DNA of 29,668 nt from CAYRTD01 sp964426915 (GTDB lineage: Bacteria; Bacteroidota; Bacteroidia; Bacteroidales; GCA-2748055), in assembly GCA_964426915.1 (NCBI GenBank), contig CAYRTD010000033.1:1-29668 (forward strand). The letters run 5' to 3'. Below the pieces are notes generated by a model. The model did not search any database, had not been told where the DNA came from, and saw only the letters and a program-made list of their open reading frames with translations. Below, in pieces: positions 1 to 7,911 of the stretch (position 1 is its first letter; each line of letters begins with the position of its first letter). Made by a program: the position numbers and the translations under genes.

Positions 1-46
1 GTTTATCTGATAGTTATAGCGTTTTAGACCTTGTCCCGTGATAAAC

Positions 47-1069
47 TCACGCTAGAACAATAGTGATAATGGAAGAGTTTGCCGGTTCATTGGACACCGG
101 TTTACCTTTAGATAACCAGTTATTTAAAAATTTTGTAGGAAATATTTGATCCAGTCCTATGGCCTGCAATGTCCTTGGCGCTACCATTATAGATCCAAGC
201 GCTGAAGAAAGAGAAGCAGCTGCAAGTCCAATGGGTATAATCGGACCCCAAATCGCTATCCTCTGCATTATGAGCTGGTCGTTTGCAAGATCTTCAGGAG
301 TAGCAGAAAGGGCAAGCTTATAGGCCACTATTATGTAGACAAAAAGTCCTACCACTATTGCTAATAATGTACCTTTAGGGATCGACTCAGAGGGTTTTTT
401 CAGGTCGCCGGATAGTCCGAGACCCGCTGCAAGTCCTGTAAAAGCAGGGAATATGATTGTGAAAACATAGAAAAAATCGTCAGAGTTTTCAATTTTAGCT
501 GTCGGATTGAAAGCAACATCCGGAGTAACGGGTTTTCCCAGTAGAAAAAATATAATTGCTCCAAAAAGTATCGCCACTACTACGTATAGGGCTTTCATGC
601 CAAGGTTTGCTCCACGGGTAAGTATTAATATTGAGAGAATAACCATGGTAGGAATACTTAACCATCGCTTATCCACTAAAGGAAAGCCAAAGGATTCATT
701 GGCCCATCGAATGAGGGGGTCTGAGGCTTCGGCAAAAGCAATAACGTAAAATGATACTGAAATGGCCTGTGCAGCAAACAGAGTTATGCCTATAGCAGCC
801 CCTATGTTCAAGCCAAATGAACGAGATATAATAAAATAAGCCCCGCCACCCTGAACCTTTTGGTTTGTAGCTATTTCCGCTACAGCCATAGCCGCCGGAA
901 AGGTTACAAGGTGCCCCAGAAGGATTATAAGCAGTGCGCCTAAAAATCCATGATGGCCCACGGCATAACCAAATCGAAGAAAGAGTATGGCACCCAGAAT
1001 TGTGGATACAGTGGTCATGAAAACCGGCATGGTGCCAAAATTTGCCTTCTGATTAATCAGCTTTGCCAT
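47..1069 (-). CDS. C-terminally truncated APC-superfamily (SLC12-like) permease
   Basis: Membrane transporter of the amino acid-polyamine-cation superfamily, most like the cation-chloride-cotransporter/amino-acid permease (SLC12-like) branch. The N-terminal half is well preserved: TM1 contains the STILGAILFLRFGYAVG-type signature, followed by the QGGGAYFIISRSFG stretch and a PRTLQAIGLDQIFP motif near residue 300. About eight hydrophobic segments can be counted. The family normally has 12 membrane helices and at least about 450 residues. Here the frame stops at residue 340, right after ITIVLA, where a ninth helix should begin. The bases beyond the stop (1-46) do not continue the helix in any frame. 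This looks like an insertion, rearrangement or assembly edge rather than a natural C-terminus, so the product is probably non-functional. The start ATG is followed by a plausible N-terminus. The LiaF-like gene lies about 100 bp upstream on the same strand. The substrate is not predictable. Confidence 0.8.
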   Translation of the reverse strand: MAKLINQKANFGTMPVFMTTVSTILGAILFLRFGYAVGHHGFLGALLIILLGHLVTFPAAMAVAEIATNQKVQGGGAYFIISRSFGLNIGAAIGITLFAAQAISVSFYVIAFAEASDPLIRWANESFGFPLVDKRWLSIPTMVILSILILTRGANLGMKALYVVVAILFGAIIFFLLGKPVTPDVAFNPTAKIENSDDFFYVFTIIFPAFTGLAAGLGLSGDLKKPSESIPKGTLLAIVVGLFVYIIVAYKLALSATPEDLANDQLIMQRIAIWGPIIPIGLAAASLSSALGSIMVAPRTLQAIGLDQIFPTKFLNNWLSKGKPVSNEPANSSIITIVLA

Positions 1070-1171
1070 TTATCCCTCAGTTTGAGGTGCCGATAATACA
1101 AAAAAAACCCAATATCACCATACATAAAAAAGAAAGTGTGATTAAAAAAAGTTAATGGATGATATTAAAGC

Positions 1172-1705
1172 TTAGTATTCCCTGATTTCCACCCCTCCGA
1201 AAACCACATCGATTTTCAGATCGAGGAAAGGTTTATTAATGTCGAGACCCGGGCTTTCATAGCTGGTGTTGCCGAATACGGCAGTATTGCCATTAGGAAG
1301 TTCTGCGCCGGCAAAGGCAGCATCTACCCTGATCCTTACCGGAATTTCCTTTGAAAGTTTAACTTCTGAACCACCAAATACCGTACTGAGTTTAATTTTT
1401 TTTGTGCCGGCAGACAGGCTGATCTTACGAAAATCATATACTCCTTTTCCAAACACTACATTATATTCTTTGTTGTTTTCGAAATAATCATAGCGTTTTT
1501 CGTTGAAGATCACGTCCTTTTCACCTCCTTTAATGTTTACAACACCGAAACTTCCGAATAAAATACGGAGTCCGAGAAAAATCAGGATAAAGGCCAGGAT
1601 AATCTTAAATAAAGGAAAATCGATGTTAAATACGATGCGGAAAACCAGGCTCAATCCGATAAAGATGAGCAATAGTCCCCAAAATAATGCTGGACCCATT
1701 TTCAT
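1172..1705 (-). CDS. LiaF-like membrane protein (LiaI/LiaF-type helices plus LiaF C-terminal domain)
   Basis: A 177-residue membrane protein. Residues about 4-55 form two closely spaced hydrophobic helices with the ALFWGLLLIFIGLSLVF pattern seen in LiaI/LiaF and DUF5668-type N-termini. The rest is a soluble beta-rich domain with repeated VVFG / TVFGG / DVVFGGVEI motifs, which is the signature of the LiaF/YvqF C-terminal domain. In Firmicutes LiaF senses or represses cell-envelope stress signalling. In Bacteroidota such proteins are common but their role is not established, so only membership is claimed. The ATG follows an A-rich leader without a clear Shine-Dalgarno, typical for the phylum. 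It lies upstream of the truncated permease on the same strand with a gap of 102 bp, and could be co-transcribed with it. Confidence 0.8.
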   Translation of the reverse strand: MKMGPALFWGLLLIFIGLSLVFRIVFNIDFPLFKIILAFILIFLGLRILFGSFGVVNIKGGEKDVIFNEKRYDYFENNKEYNVVFGKGVYDFRKISLSAGTKKIKLSTVFGGSEVKLSKEIPVRIRVDAAFAGAELPNGNTAVFGNTSYESPGLDINKPFLDLKIDVVFGGVEIREY

Positions 1706-1980
1706 ATTGTTTTAGGTTTTTATAGATCAAATTTAATAAAAATTAAATAAAGAAGAATACCGTGAAGGGGGGCGTAATTAATACTATTATATGGTTTATC
1801 CAAAAGGTTATGAATTTATTTATGTGGATCTCATCAGGGGTAAAAAAATGAGTAAGTCATTCTTTTACAGTTCAATAGGTCTGATTTGATTTATTCTTTT
1901 AATGTATTTTGTGCACCCGTCTACAATTATTCCATTCAATATAAAAATTTGAAAGAAATTTTTTTTTGTAATGAGAGTTT

Positions 1981-1988
1981 TATATTTG
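1981..1988 (+). promoter_or_regulatory. Putative -7 box of the HYC_CC_PP/TonB receptor/HMA operon
   Basis: TATATTTG matches the Bacteroidota -7 consensus TAnnTTTG exactly and ends 26 bp before the chosen ATG at 2015. No TTTG lies at the usual distance of about 19 bp; the nearest lie 12 and 29 bp away. The call therefore rests on the -7 element alone. It supports starting the gene at 2015 rather than at the upstream ATG (1886), which would lie before the promoter. The rest of the 309-bp gap (1706-2014) is AT-rich and shows nothing else recognisable. Confidence 0.35.
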
Positions 1989-2014
1989 AAAAAACACTTA
2001 TTTTTGCTGGAAGA

Positions 2015-2506
2015 ATGAACATAGTACATAAAGTAATATCGCTGATAATTTTGCCTGTAATGATACTCTCATTTACTGGTGCTAACCTTCATGTACATAT
2101 TTGTTCCAACACCGCTGATGGATTTTCAGATATATATTTGCTGAATTCAAAATGTGAACAGCAAGAATCAGATTGTTGTCCCGGAAAAAGCGTTGAAAAT
2201 AATAAAGATTTGGCCTGTTGTTCAGAGAATCATCTGGATAATAAAAATTGCAATGATTCGAACCATTTTAAAAATCATGAGAATTCACAAACCTGCTTTT
2301 GTTTTGACGTTGGGAAAGATATTAAAACAGATGAGAATTTTAAATTCAGTCACCATACTTACAGGTTGGATAATGTAAAAATAATTTCACTTTTTACCTG
2401 GACATCCGATAATGAAATTCTTTTGCCAAAGGAACAATTATATCTTCTTACCACTTCTTACCTTTCACCACCAAAACTGCATTCCAGCATAGAACTCCTA
2501 CTTTGA
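2015..2506 (+). CDS. HYC_CC_PP family protein (secreted or membrane-anchored, Cys/His-rich)
   Basis: A 163-residue Bacteroidota-specific protein of the HYC_CC_PP family. The three signatures that name the family are visible: a His-x-His-x-Cys version (H26-V-H-I-C30) just after the hydrophobic N-terminal signal or anchor (residues 5-23), the double cysteines C54-C55 and C68-C69, and the proline pair P152-P153 near the C-terminus. The middle is rich in Cys, His, Asp and Asn, suggesting metal binding. The biochemical role is unknown; family members are usually found beside TonB receptors and HMA proteins, as here. An ATG 129 bp upstream in the same frame would add an unlikely hydrophilic N-terminus before the signal peptide, so the internal ATG with the GGAAG leader was preferred. 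It is 51 bp upstream of the receptor gene. Confidence 0.8.
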   Translation: MNIVHKVISLIILPVMILSFTGANLHVHICSNTADGFSDIYLLNSKCEQQESDCCPGKSVENNKDLACCSENHLDNKNCNDSNHFKNHENSQTCFCFDVGKDIKTDENFKFSHHTYRLDNVKIISLFTWTSDNEILLPKEQLYLLTTSYLSPPKLHSSIELLL

Positions 2507-2557
2507 TAACATCTTGATTTATAAATATTTGCATTTTTAACTACTAAAGAAATTAAG

Positions 2558-4792
2558 ATGACCATTAGAATAGTATTAATAATAAGTCTGTTTATTGGAA
2601 CAATTGCAGGTGCTTATGCCCAGCATAACGATCACATGTTACATGGACAGGTTTTTTTCAGGAATGAAAGGGGACAAAGAGAAGTCCTTCCCTATGCAAA
2701 CCTTTATTTTATAAGTACAAATGAGGGGGTTATTTCCGATTCCACCGGAAGTTTTGTTATACATAAGCCTCACGATATTGAAGTCCCGGCCCTTGTGGTT
2801 AGTTTTGTCGGATATCAAACGGACACCTTATATATTAATCACGATCAAAGACATATTGATATTCAGATGGAAGAAAAACTGGCTCTTGAGGAAGTAAGAG
2901 TAATCAAAAACCAGTCCACCAATATTAATTCTAAAATAGAATTAATGCCTACCCAAATTATTACAGAAGCAGGGTTACAGAAACTTGCATGTTGCAATAT
3001 CGGAGAGTCATTCGAAAGTAATGCCACCATCGATGTGGGATTTACCGATGCTGTTAGCGGGGCTAAGAAGATTAAAATGCTTGGGCTGGATGGAAAGTAC
3101 AGCCAGTTTATGTTCGAAAATATTCCATTTATGAGAACCCTTGAAACAGGATTTGGTTTAAGTCATATTCCCGGGCCATTTATGGAATCTATTCAGGTTT
3201 CGAAAGGAACATCGTCAGTTTTAAACGGTTATGAATCAACAACCGGTCAGATAAATGTAGAATATAAAAAACCCGCAGATACGGAAATGTTTTACCTGAA
3301 TCTTTTCGTAAATACAGAAGGACGTTATGAAAGCAACCTTACTTCCGGTATAATTATAAATGATAAATGGAGTACGGGATTGTTTTTCCATGGTTCAATG
3401 CAAACTATGAGTCTTGATCATAATTCAGATGGATTTTATGATAAACCACTCACGAAACAGATGAATTTTCTTAACCGGTGGGAGTATTCTCCCAACGATC
3501 TCCTGCATCTGCAGTTTGGTTTTGAGTTACTCGATGAAAACCGGATTGGGGGCCAGCTTGATTATGAGGGTAGAGAAAACAGTGCGGATGATGTATACGG
3601 AATTGATATTGATATAAATAAATTTCGTATGTTCAGTAAACTTGGGTATGCATTTCCCGGAAGGCCCAATAATAGTATGGGATGGGTCAATTCATTCACA
3701 TGGTTTGATCAACAATCCATTTTCGGTAACCGGAATTACAACGGTGAGGTAAGTAGTTTTTACTCGAATCTGATCTTTCAGACCATTATCAGCAATGTCA
3801 ACCACAAGATTAGCAGTGGAGCAAGCTTCCGATACGATGATTATAATGAAGTATTTATTGATATAAATAAGGATAGAAAGGAAATTGTTCCCGGCCTGTT
3901 TTCTCAGTATACATGGTCAATTCCCGATAAAAGTGTGTTTATGGCAGGAATGCGTGCAGATTATAATTCTCTGCATGGATTTTTATTCACCCCTCGCTTG
4001 CATTGGAAATACAACATAAATGAACACTATGTTTTCCGTTCCACATTCGGTAAAGCTTATCGTTCTGCAAACATATTCAGTGAAAACCAGAGTCTTCTGG
4101 CAAGTACGCGTTCCTTCTACATAGGTAATGATTTTGATATCGAAAGTGCCTGGAACTACGGAGTCAGCTTTAGCCGGTACTTCCATCTGATAAATCAGCG
4201 GGAGATATCAATGACAGTTGATTTCTACCGGACTGAATTTGATAACCAGGTGGTAGTGGATCTCGATCATAATTCTTCAGAAGTACATATTTTTAACCTG
4301 GAGGGAAGCTCCCGGTCAAATTCATTCCAGGTTGATTTAACCGGTGAATTCATCAAAGGTCTTGATTTAACACTGGCTTATCGTTTTAACGATGTAAAAG
4401 TGGATTATCTTGACGGTATAGGTGAAAAACCTTTTGTTTTCCGTCATAAGGGGCTTTTTACAACCACATACTCCACTCCTTTTGATAAATGGAGTTTTGA
4501 TCTGACTACCCAGTATAACGGACCTTCAAGGATTCCTTCAACAGAAATGAATCCTGAAGAATTTCGGAGGGAAAATGAATCTCCGGGATTTTTTATCATT
4601 CACTCTCAGTTAACCCGTCGATTTAAAACATTTGATCTGTATGCAGGTGTGGAAAACCTGACCGGATTCCGGCAGGACAATGCAATTGTATCACCGGATA
4701 ACCCTTTCGGTGAGAATTTTGATGCCACTTTAATCTGGGGCCCCCTGACAGGGAGGATGTTTTATGCAGGTTTGCGTTTTAAAATAAAATAA
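2558..4792 (+). CDS. TonB-dependent outer-membrane receptor with N-terminal carboxypeptidase-regulatory-like domain
   Basis: A 744-residue outer-membrane receptor for TonB-energised import. A signal peptide covers residues 1-21, with cleavage likely after GAYA. Residues about 28-115 form a CarboxypepD_reg-like beta-sandwich (LHGQVFF ... VVSFVGYQTDTL ... LEEVRVI). A plug domain occupies about 120-235, including the IPGPFMESIQVSKGTSSVLNG stretch. The remainder is a 22-stranded-type barrel ending in an amphipathic strand (YAGLRFKIK). Length is normal for the class, although there is no SusD partner, so polysaccharide uptake is unlikely. A CC pair in the plug (KLACCNIGES) is characteristic of receptors in this neighbourhood. 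The stop codon overlaps the next ATG by one base, linking it to the HMA protein. By context the ligand is probably copper or another metal; this is inference. Confidence 0.9.
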   Translation: MTIRIVLIISLFIGTIAGAYAQHNDHMLHGQVFFRNERGQREVLPYANLYFISTNEGVISDSTGSFVIHKPHDIEVPALVVSFVGYQTDTLYINHDQRHIDIQMEEKLALEEVRVIKNQSTNINSKIELMPTQIITEAGLQKLACCNIGESFESNATIDVGFTDAVSGAKKIKMLGLDGKYSQFMFENIPFMRTLETGFGLSHIPGPFMESIQVSKGTSSVLNGYESTTGQINVEYKKPADTEMFYLNLFVNTEGRYESNLTSGIIINDKWSTGLFFHGSMQTMSLDHNSDGFYDKPLTKQMNFLNRWEYSPNDLLHLQFGFELLDENRIGGQLDYEGRENSADDVYGIDIDINKFRMFSKLGYAFPGRPNNSMGWVNSFTWFDQQSIFGNRNYNGEVSSFYSNLIFQTIISNVNHKISSGASFRYDDYNEVFIDINKDRKEIVPGLFSQYTWSIPDKSVFMAGMRADYNSLHGFLFTPRLHWKYNINEHYVFRSTFGKAYRSANIFSENQSLLASTRSFYIGNDFDIESAWNYGVSFSRYFHLINQREISMTVDFYRTEFDNQVVVDLDHNSSEVHIFNLEGSSRSNSFQVDLTGEFIKGLDLTLAYRFNDVKVDYLDGIGEKPFVFRHKGLFTTTYSTPFDKWSFDLTTQYNGPSRIPSTEMNPEEFRRENESPGFFIIHSQLTRRFKTFDLYAGVENLTGFRQDNAIVSPDNPFGENFDATLIWGPLTGRMFYAGLRFKIK

Positions 4793-4821
4793 TGAGAGTG
4801 AAATCACATAAGTTGGAAATC

Positions 4822-5178
4822 ATGAAAAAAAGTATTGTTTTTATTTTTCTTATATTTTTGGGTTTGGAAGCATTTCCTCAAAATATTGATACGTTGAAAA
4901 TTACTACATCCGCACAGTGCGGAATGTGTAAGGAAACAATTGAGAAAGCTATGGCCTATGAGCGTGGGGTTACCTGGTCTGAATTGGATCTTTCAGATAA
5001 GGTTCTCTCGGTTGTTTATAAAACTAAAAGAACAGATGCTGAGAAAATCCGCAAAGCTGTATCTGATACCGGTTACGATGCAGACAATGTAAAAGCTGAT
5101 GAGAGAGCGTATTCAAAGTTGCCAGCCTGCTGTAAGAAACCGGATGATCCGGATGCGCATAATTGTAGCTCCCACTAA
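4822..5178 (+). CDS. Secreted heavy-metal-associated (HMA) domain protein
   Basis: A 118-residue periplasmic metal-binding protein. A signal peptide occupies residues 1-20 (MKKSIVFIFLIFLGLEAFPQ), followed by one HMA fold of about 70 residues with the metal-binding motif C33-G-M-C36. A C-terminal tail adds C103-C104, H113, C115 and H118, probably further metal ligands. HMA domains of this type bind Cu(I) and related soft metals and pass them to transporters or receptors. An in-frame ATG at 4792 overlaps the receptor stop codon and would add ten charged residues before the signal peptide, so the second ATG is the likelier start. The last gene of the three-gene metal operon, it converges on lon. 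The metal identity is inferred. Confidence 0.85.
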   Translation: MKKSIVFIFLIFLGLEAFPQNIDTLKITTSAQCGMCKETIEKAMAYERGVTWSELDLSDKVLSVVYKTKRTDAEKIRKAVSDTGYDADNVKADERAYSKLPACCKKPDDPDAHNCSSH

Positions 5179-5285
5179 TTCAAAAAAAGCTTTCGAATTG
5201 AGTGGCTTTTGTCGAATAATTAAAGCAGACCCGCATTTCAGGTAAATGCCAGTGGCATTGGGGGGAGGTGGCAACCAGGGGATTG

Positions 5286-5317
5286 GAATGGGGCAACCAT
5301 AAGGGATTGCCCCATTC
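5286..5317. terminator. Hairpin between convergent HMA gene and lon, possible terminator
   Basis: A perfect 11-bp inverted repeat (GAATGGGGCAA / TTGCCCCATTC) with a 10-base loop lies between the stop codons of two convergent genes, where a shared terminator is expected. It is GC-rich against an AT-rich background. However, the flanking run is A-rich on the plus strand (TAAAAAAATAATT), so on neither strand does a T-run follow the stem. It is therefore not a textbook intrinsic terminator. A second small palindrome (AATGCCA g TGGCATT) sits at 5245-5259. Confidence 0.45.
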
Positions 5318-5332
5318 TAAAAAAATAATTAT

Positions 5333-7792
5333 TTATTCAATGACAACCGGATCTTTCACCTTTTCCTCCAGAAGGGCAACCTCCAGAACCTGCATAATAT
5401 TTTCAATGTAATGAAAATTCAGTCCTGAGGTATAAATATCCTTTATCTCTTTCACATCTTTTAGATTTTCTTCCGACATAATGATATCGGTTATTCCTGC
5501 CCTTTTTGCTGCAAGAATTTTTTCTTTGATGCCACCAACCGGCAATACTTTACCTCTCAGGGTGATCTCACCGGTCATTGCTAGTTTTTTCTTCACTTTC
5601 TTTTGTGTGAAGGCTGAGGCAATGGATGTAACCATAGTAATACCCGCTGAAGGGCCGTCTTTTGGGATAGCTCCTTCCGGGATATGGACATGAATGTTCC
5701 ATTTTTCAAATACTTCCGGTTCAATATTCAGCTCGTGACTGTGGGATTTAATATATTCCAGCGCTATTACTGCTGATTCTTTCATCACGTCTCCAAGATT
5801 TCCGGTAAGCGTAAGGTTTCCCTTTCCTTTGCTGAGACTTGTTTCCACGAATAATATTTCACCACCGACTGCAGTCCAGGCCAGACCTGTTACCACGCCA
5901 GGAAAATCATTACTTTCATATTTTTCCCTGACAAATCTTGGTGGGCCTAAAAGTTCCTCCAGATCTTTTGGTTTGATCATTTTCGGATATTCCTCTTCGA
6001 AAGCAATTTTTCTGGCAACTACCCGGATTATTTTGGCGATTTTTTTATCAAGCTGTCTAACACCCGATTCACGTGTATGAGATTCGATCATATACTCCAG
6101 TCCTTTAGGTGAAAACCGAAGGTCTGCCTTTTTAAGGCCGTGATTCTCAAGCTGCTTGGGAATAAGGTGTTTTTTTGCAATTTCGATCTTTTCTTCCACC
6201 AGATATCCTGATATATCGATAATCTCCATACGGTCAAGAAGCGCAGGATTAATCGAACTTACGGTGTTGGCTGTGGCTATGAACAATACTTTGGAAAGAT
6301 CATAGTCCAGTTCCAGGTAATTATCATGGAAGGTTGAATTTTGTTCAGGATCCAAAACCTCAAGAAGGGCAGAGGCAGGATCACCGTGAAAGTCCCTGCC
6401 CACTTTATCGATCTCGTCGAGTACAAATACCGGATTTGAAGACTTAACCTTTTTAAGGTTCTGGATAATCCTTCCTGGCATAGCACCAATGTAAGTTTTC
6501 CTGTGTCCCCTGATCTCAGCCTCATCATGTAATCCACCCAGGGAAATTCTTACATATTTCCTGTTAAGAGCAGAAGCCACTGATTTACCCAGAGAGGTTT
6601 TTCCAACACCCGGAGGCCCTACAAGGCATATAATGGGTGATTTCAGATCTCCCTTGAGCTTCAGCACGGCAAGATGTTCCAGCATTCTTTCTTTTACCTT
6701 GTCGAGGCCGAAATGATCCCTGTCCAGTATTTTCTGGGCTCTTTTCAGATTAAAATTATCTTTTGTGAATTCGTTCCAGGGTAATTCGAGCATTGTCTGT
6801 ACATAGTTAGTTTGCACAGAATATTCTCCTGAGGCAGGATTTAGCCTTGCTAATTTATCCACCTCTTTATCGAAGTGCTCGTTTATTTCTTTGCTCCATT
6901 TCTTCTTTTTTCCCTGATTTTTCAATTCATTAACCTCTTTCTCCATAGGACTTCCTCCAAGTTCATCCTGGATGGTTTTCATTTGTTGATGGAGGAGATA
7001 TTCTCTTTGCTGCTGATCGAGGTCATGCTTTACTTTGGACTGAATATCATTTTTCAGTTCGAGCATCTGGACTTCCTTGGAAAGATATTCCAGCAGCCTG
7101 ATGGCTCTTTTATTGAGATCGGAGAGTTCCAGCAGCTTTTGTTTTTCCGGGATCTCCATATCATTATTCGAAGACAGGAAGTTTATCAGGAAGGAAGGAC
7201 TTTCGATATTTTTAACGGCGAAAGTTGCTTCAGGGGGAATGTTGGATGATAGCTTAATGATCTTCATTGAGAGATCTTTAAGTGATCCGACAAGCGCATT
7301 CATCTCATCCTTTTTGGATGATTTTTTAATATCTTCAAGGTTTTTGATGCGTGCCATAAAATAAGGCTTATCCGATACCAGATCGGATATTTCAAAACGT
7401 TTCTTTCCCTGAATAATTACAGAAGTGGATCCATCCGGCATTTCCAGTATTTTCAATACCTGGGCAACCGTTCCAATTTTATAGAGATCGGATAATTCAG
7501 GATCTTCGGTTTTGGGATCTTTCTGTGCAACGGTACCCAGTATTCTGTTTTTTTGGTATACCTCACGGATCAATTTTAATGATTTCTCTCTCCCAACAGT
7601 AATTGGAATCACCACACCGGGGAAAAGAACTGTATTTTTTAAAGGGAGTATTGGTAAAACGTCAGGAACATTAAGTTTCATAAGTTCATCAGCTTCTTCC
7701 TCCGACATTATAGGTATAAATTCCGCATCATCATCAAATCCTTCCTGAGAGAAAAAATTACTATAACTTAATTCAATATTCTTCTTCTTCAT
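5333..7792 (-). CDS. lon: ATP-dependent Lon protease (LonA type)
   Basis: An 819-residue cytoplasmic AAA+ serine protease that degrades misfolded and regulatory proteins. The N-terminal Lon substrate-binding domain starts near residue 43 (LPILPLKNTVLFPGVVIPI). The central coiled-coil region is rich in K, E and Q. The ATPase carries Walker A GPPGVGKT at residues 392-399 and Walker B VLDEID around D459-E460. The C-terminal protease domain has the Ser-Lys dyad: S715 in DGPSAG and K758 in GGIKEK, separated by 43 residues exactly as in E. coli Lon (S679/K722). Length is normal for Bacteroidota, which have a short acidic N-terminal extension. The gene is complete. It follows the GlmU-like gene by about 120 bp on the same strand. 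A TAnnTTTG-like element lies at 7836-7843, but without a convincing -33 box, so heat or stress control cannot be read from the sequence. Confidence 0.97.
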   Translation of the reverse strand: MKKKNIELSYSNFFSQEGFDDDAEFIPIMSEEEADELMKLNVPDVLPILPLKNTVLFPGVVIPITVGREKSLKLIREVYQKNRILGTVAQKDPKTEDPELSDLYKIGTVAQVLKILEMPDGSTSVIIQGKKRFEISDLVSDKPYFMARIKNLEDIKKSSKKDEMNALVGSLKDLSMKIIKLSSNIPPEATFAVKNIESPSFLINFLSSNNDMEIPEKQKLLELSDLNKRAIRLLEYLSKEVQMLELKNDIQSKVKHDLDQQQREYLLHQQMKTIQDELGGSPMEKEVNELKNQGKKKKWSKEINEHFDKEVDKLARLNPASGEYSVQTNYVQTMLELPWNEFTKDNFNLKRAQKILDRDHFGLDKVKERMLEHLAVLKLKGDLKSPIICLVGPPGVGKTSLGKSVASALNRKYVRISLGGLHDEAEIRGHRKTYIGAMPGRIIQNLKKVKSSNPVFVLDEIDKVGRDFHGDPASALLEVLDPEQNSTFHDNYLELDYDLSKVLFIATANTVSSINPALLDRMEIIDISGYLVEEKIEIAKKHLIPKQLENHGLKKADLRFSPKGLEYMIESHTRESGVRQLDKKIAKIIRVVARKIAFEEEYPKMIKPKDLEELLGPPRFVREKYESNDFPGVVTGLAWTAVGGEILFVETSLSKGKGNLTLTGNLGDVMKESAVIALEYIKSHSHELNIEPEVFEKWNIHVHIPEGAIPKDGPSAGITMVTSIASAFTQKKVKKKLAMTGEITLRGKVLPVGGIKEKILAAKRAGITDIIMSEENLKDVKEIKDIYTSGLNFHYIENIMQVLEVALLEEKVKDPVVIE

Positions 7793-7911
7793 ATATATCT
7801 ATTCCTTTCTACTGACAAATAGTCTGGATATTTATCAAAATTACTTTTATTCTATCGAATACTAATGATGGTCAACTCTCATGCCAAAGCATGAATTACG
7901 AGAATTTTTTC

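Noticed and set aside
1886..2014. Longer start for the HYC_CC_PP gene at 1886
   Set aside because: It would place 43 mostly hydrophilic residues before a normal signal peptide, and it lies upstream of the likely -7 box at 1981-1988.
4792..4821. HMA protein starting at the ATG that overlaps the receptor stop codon
   Set aside because: The added residues are charged and precede an ideal signal peptide. The second ATG is the better start, though coupling through the first cannot be excluded.
6875..7364. Plus-strand open frames inside lon (and similar antisense frames elsewhere)
   Set aside because: They are shadows of a well-conserved gene on the other strand, with no recognisable domain and unlikely composition.
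7836..7843. TAATTTTG as the lon promoter
   Set aside because: The -7 match is exact, but no -33 element is found at any reasonable spacing, and such words occur by chance in AT-rich DNA.
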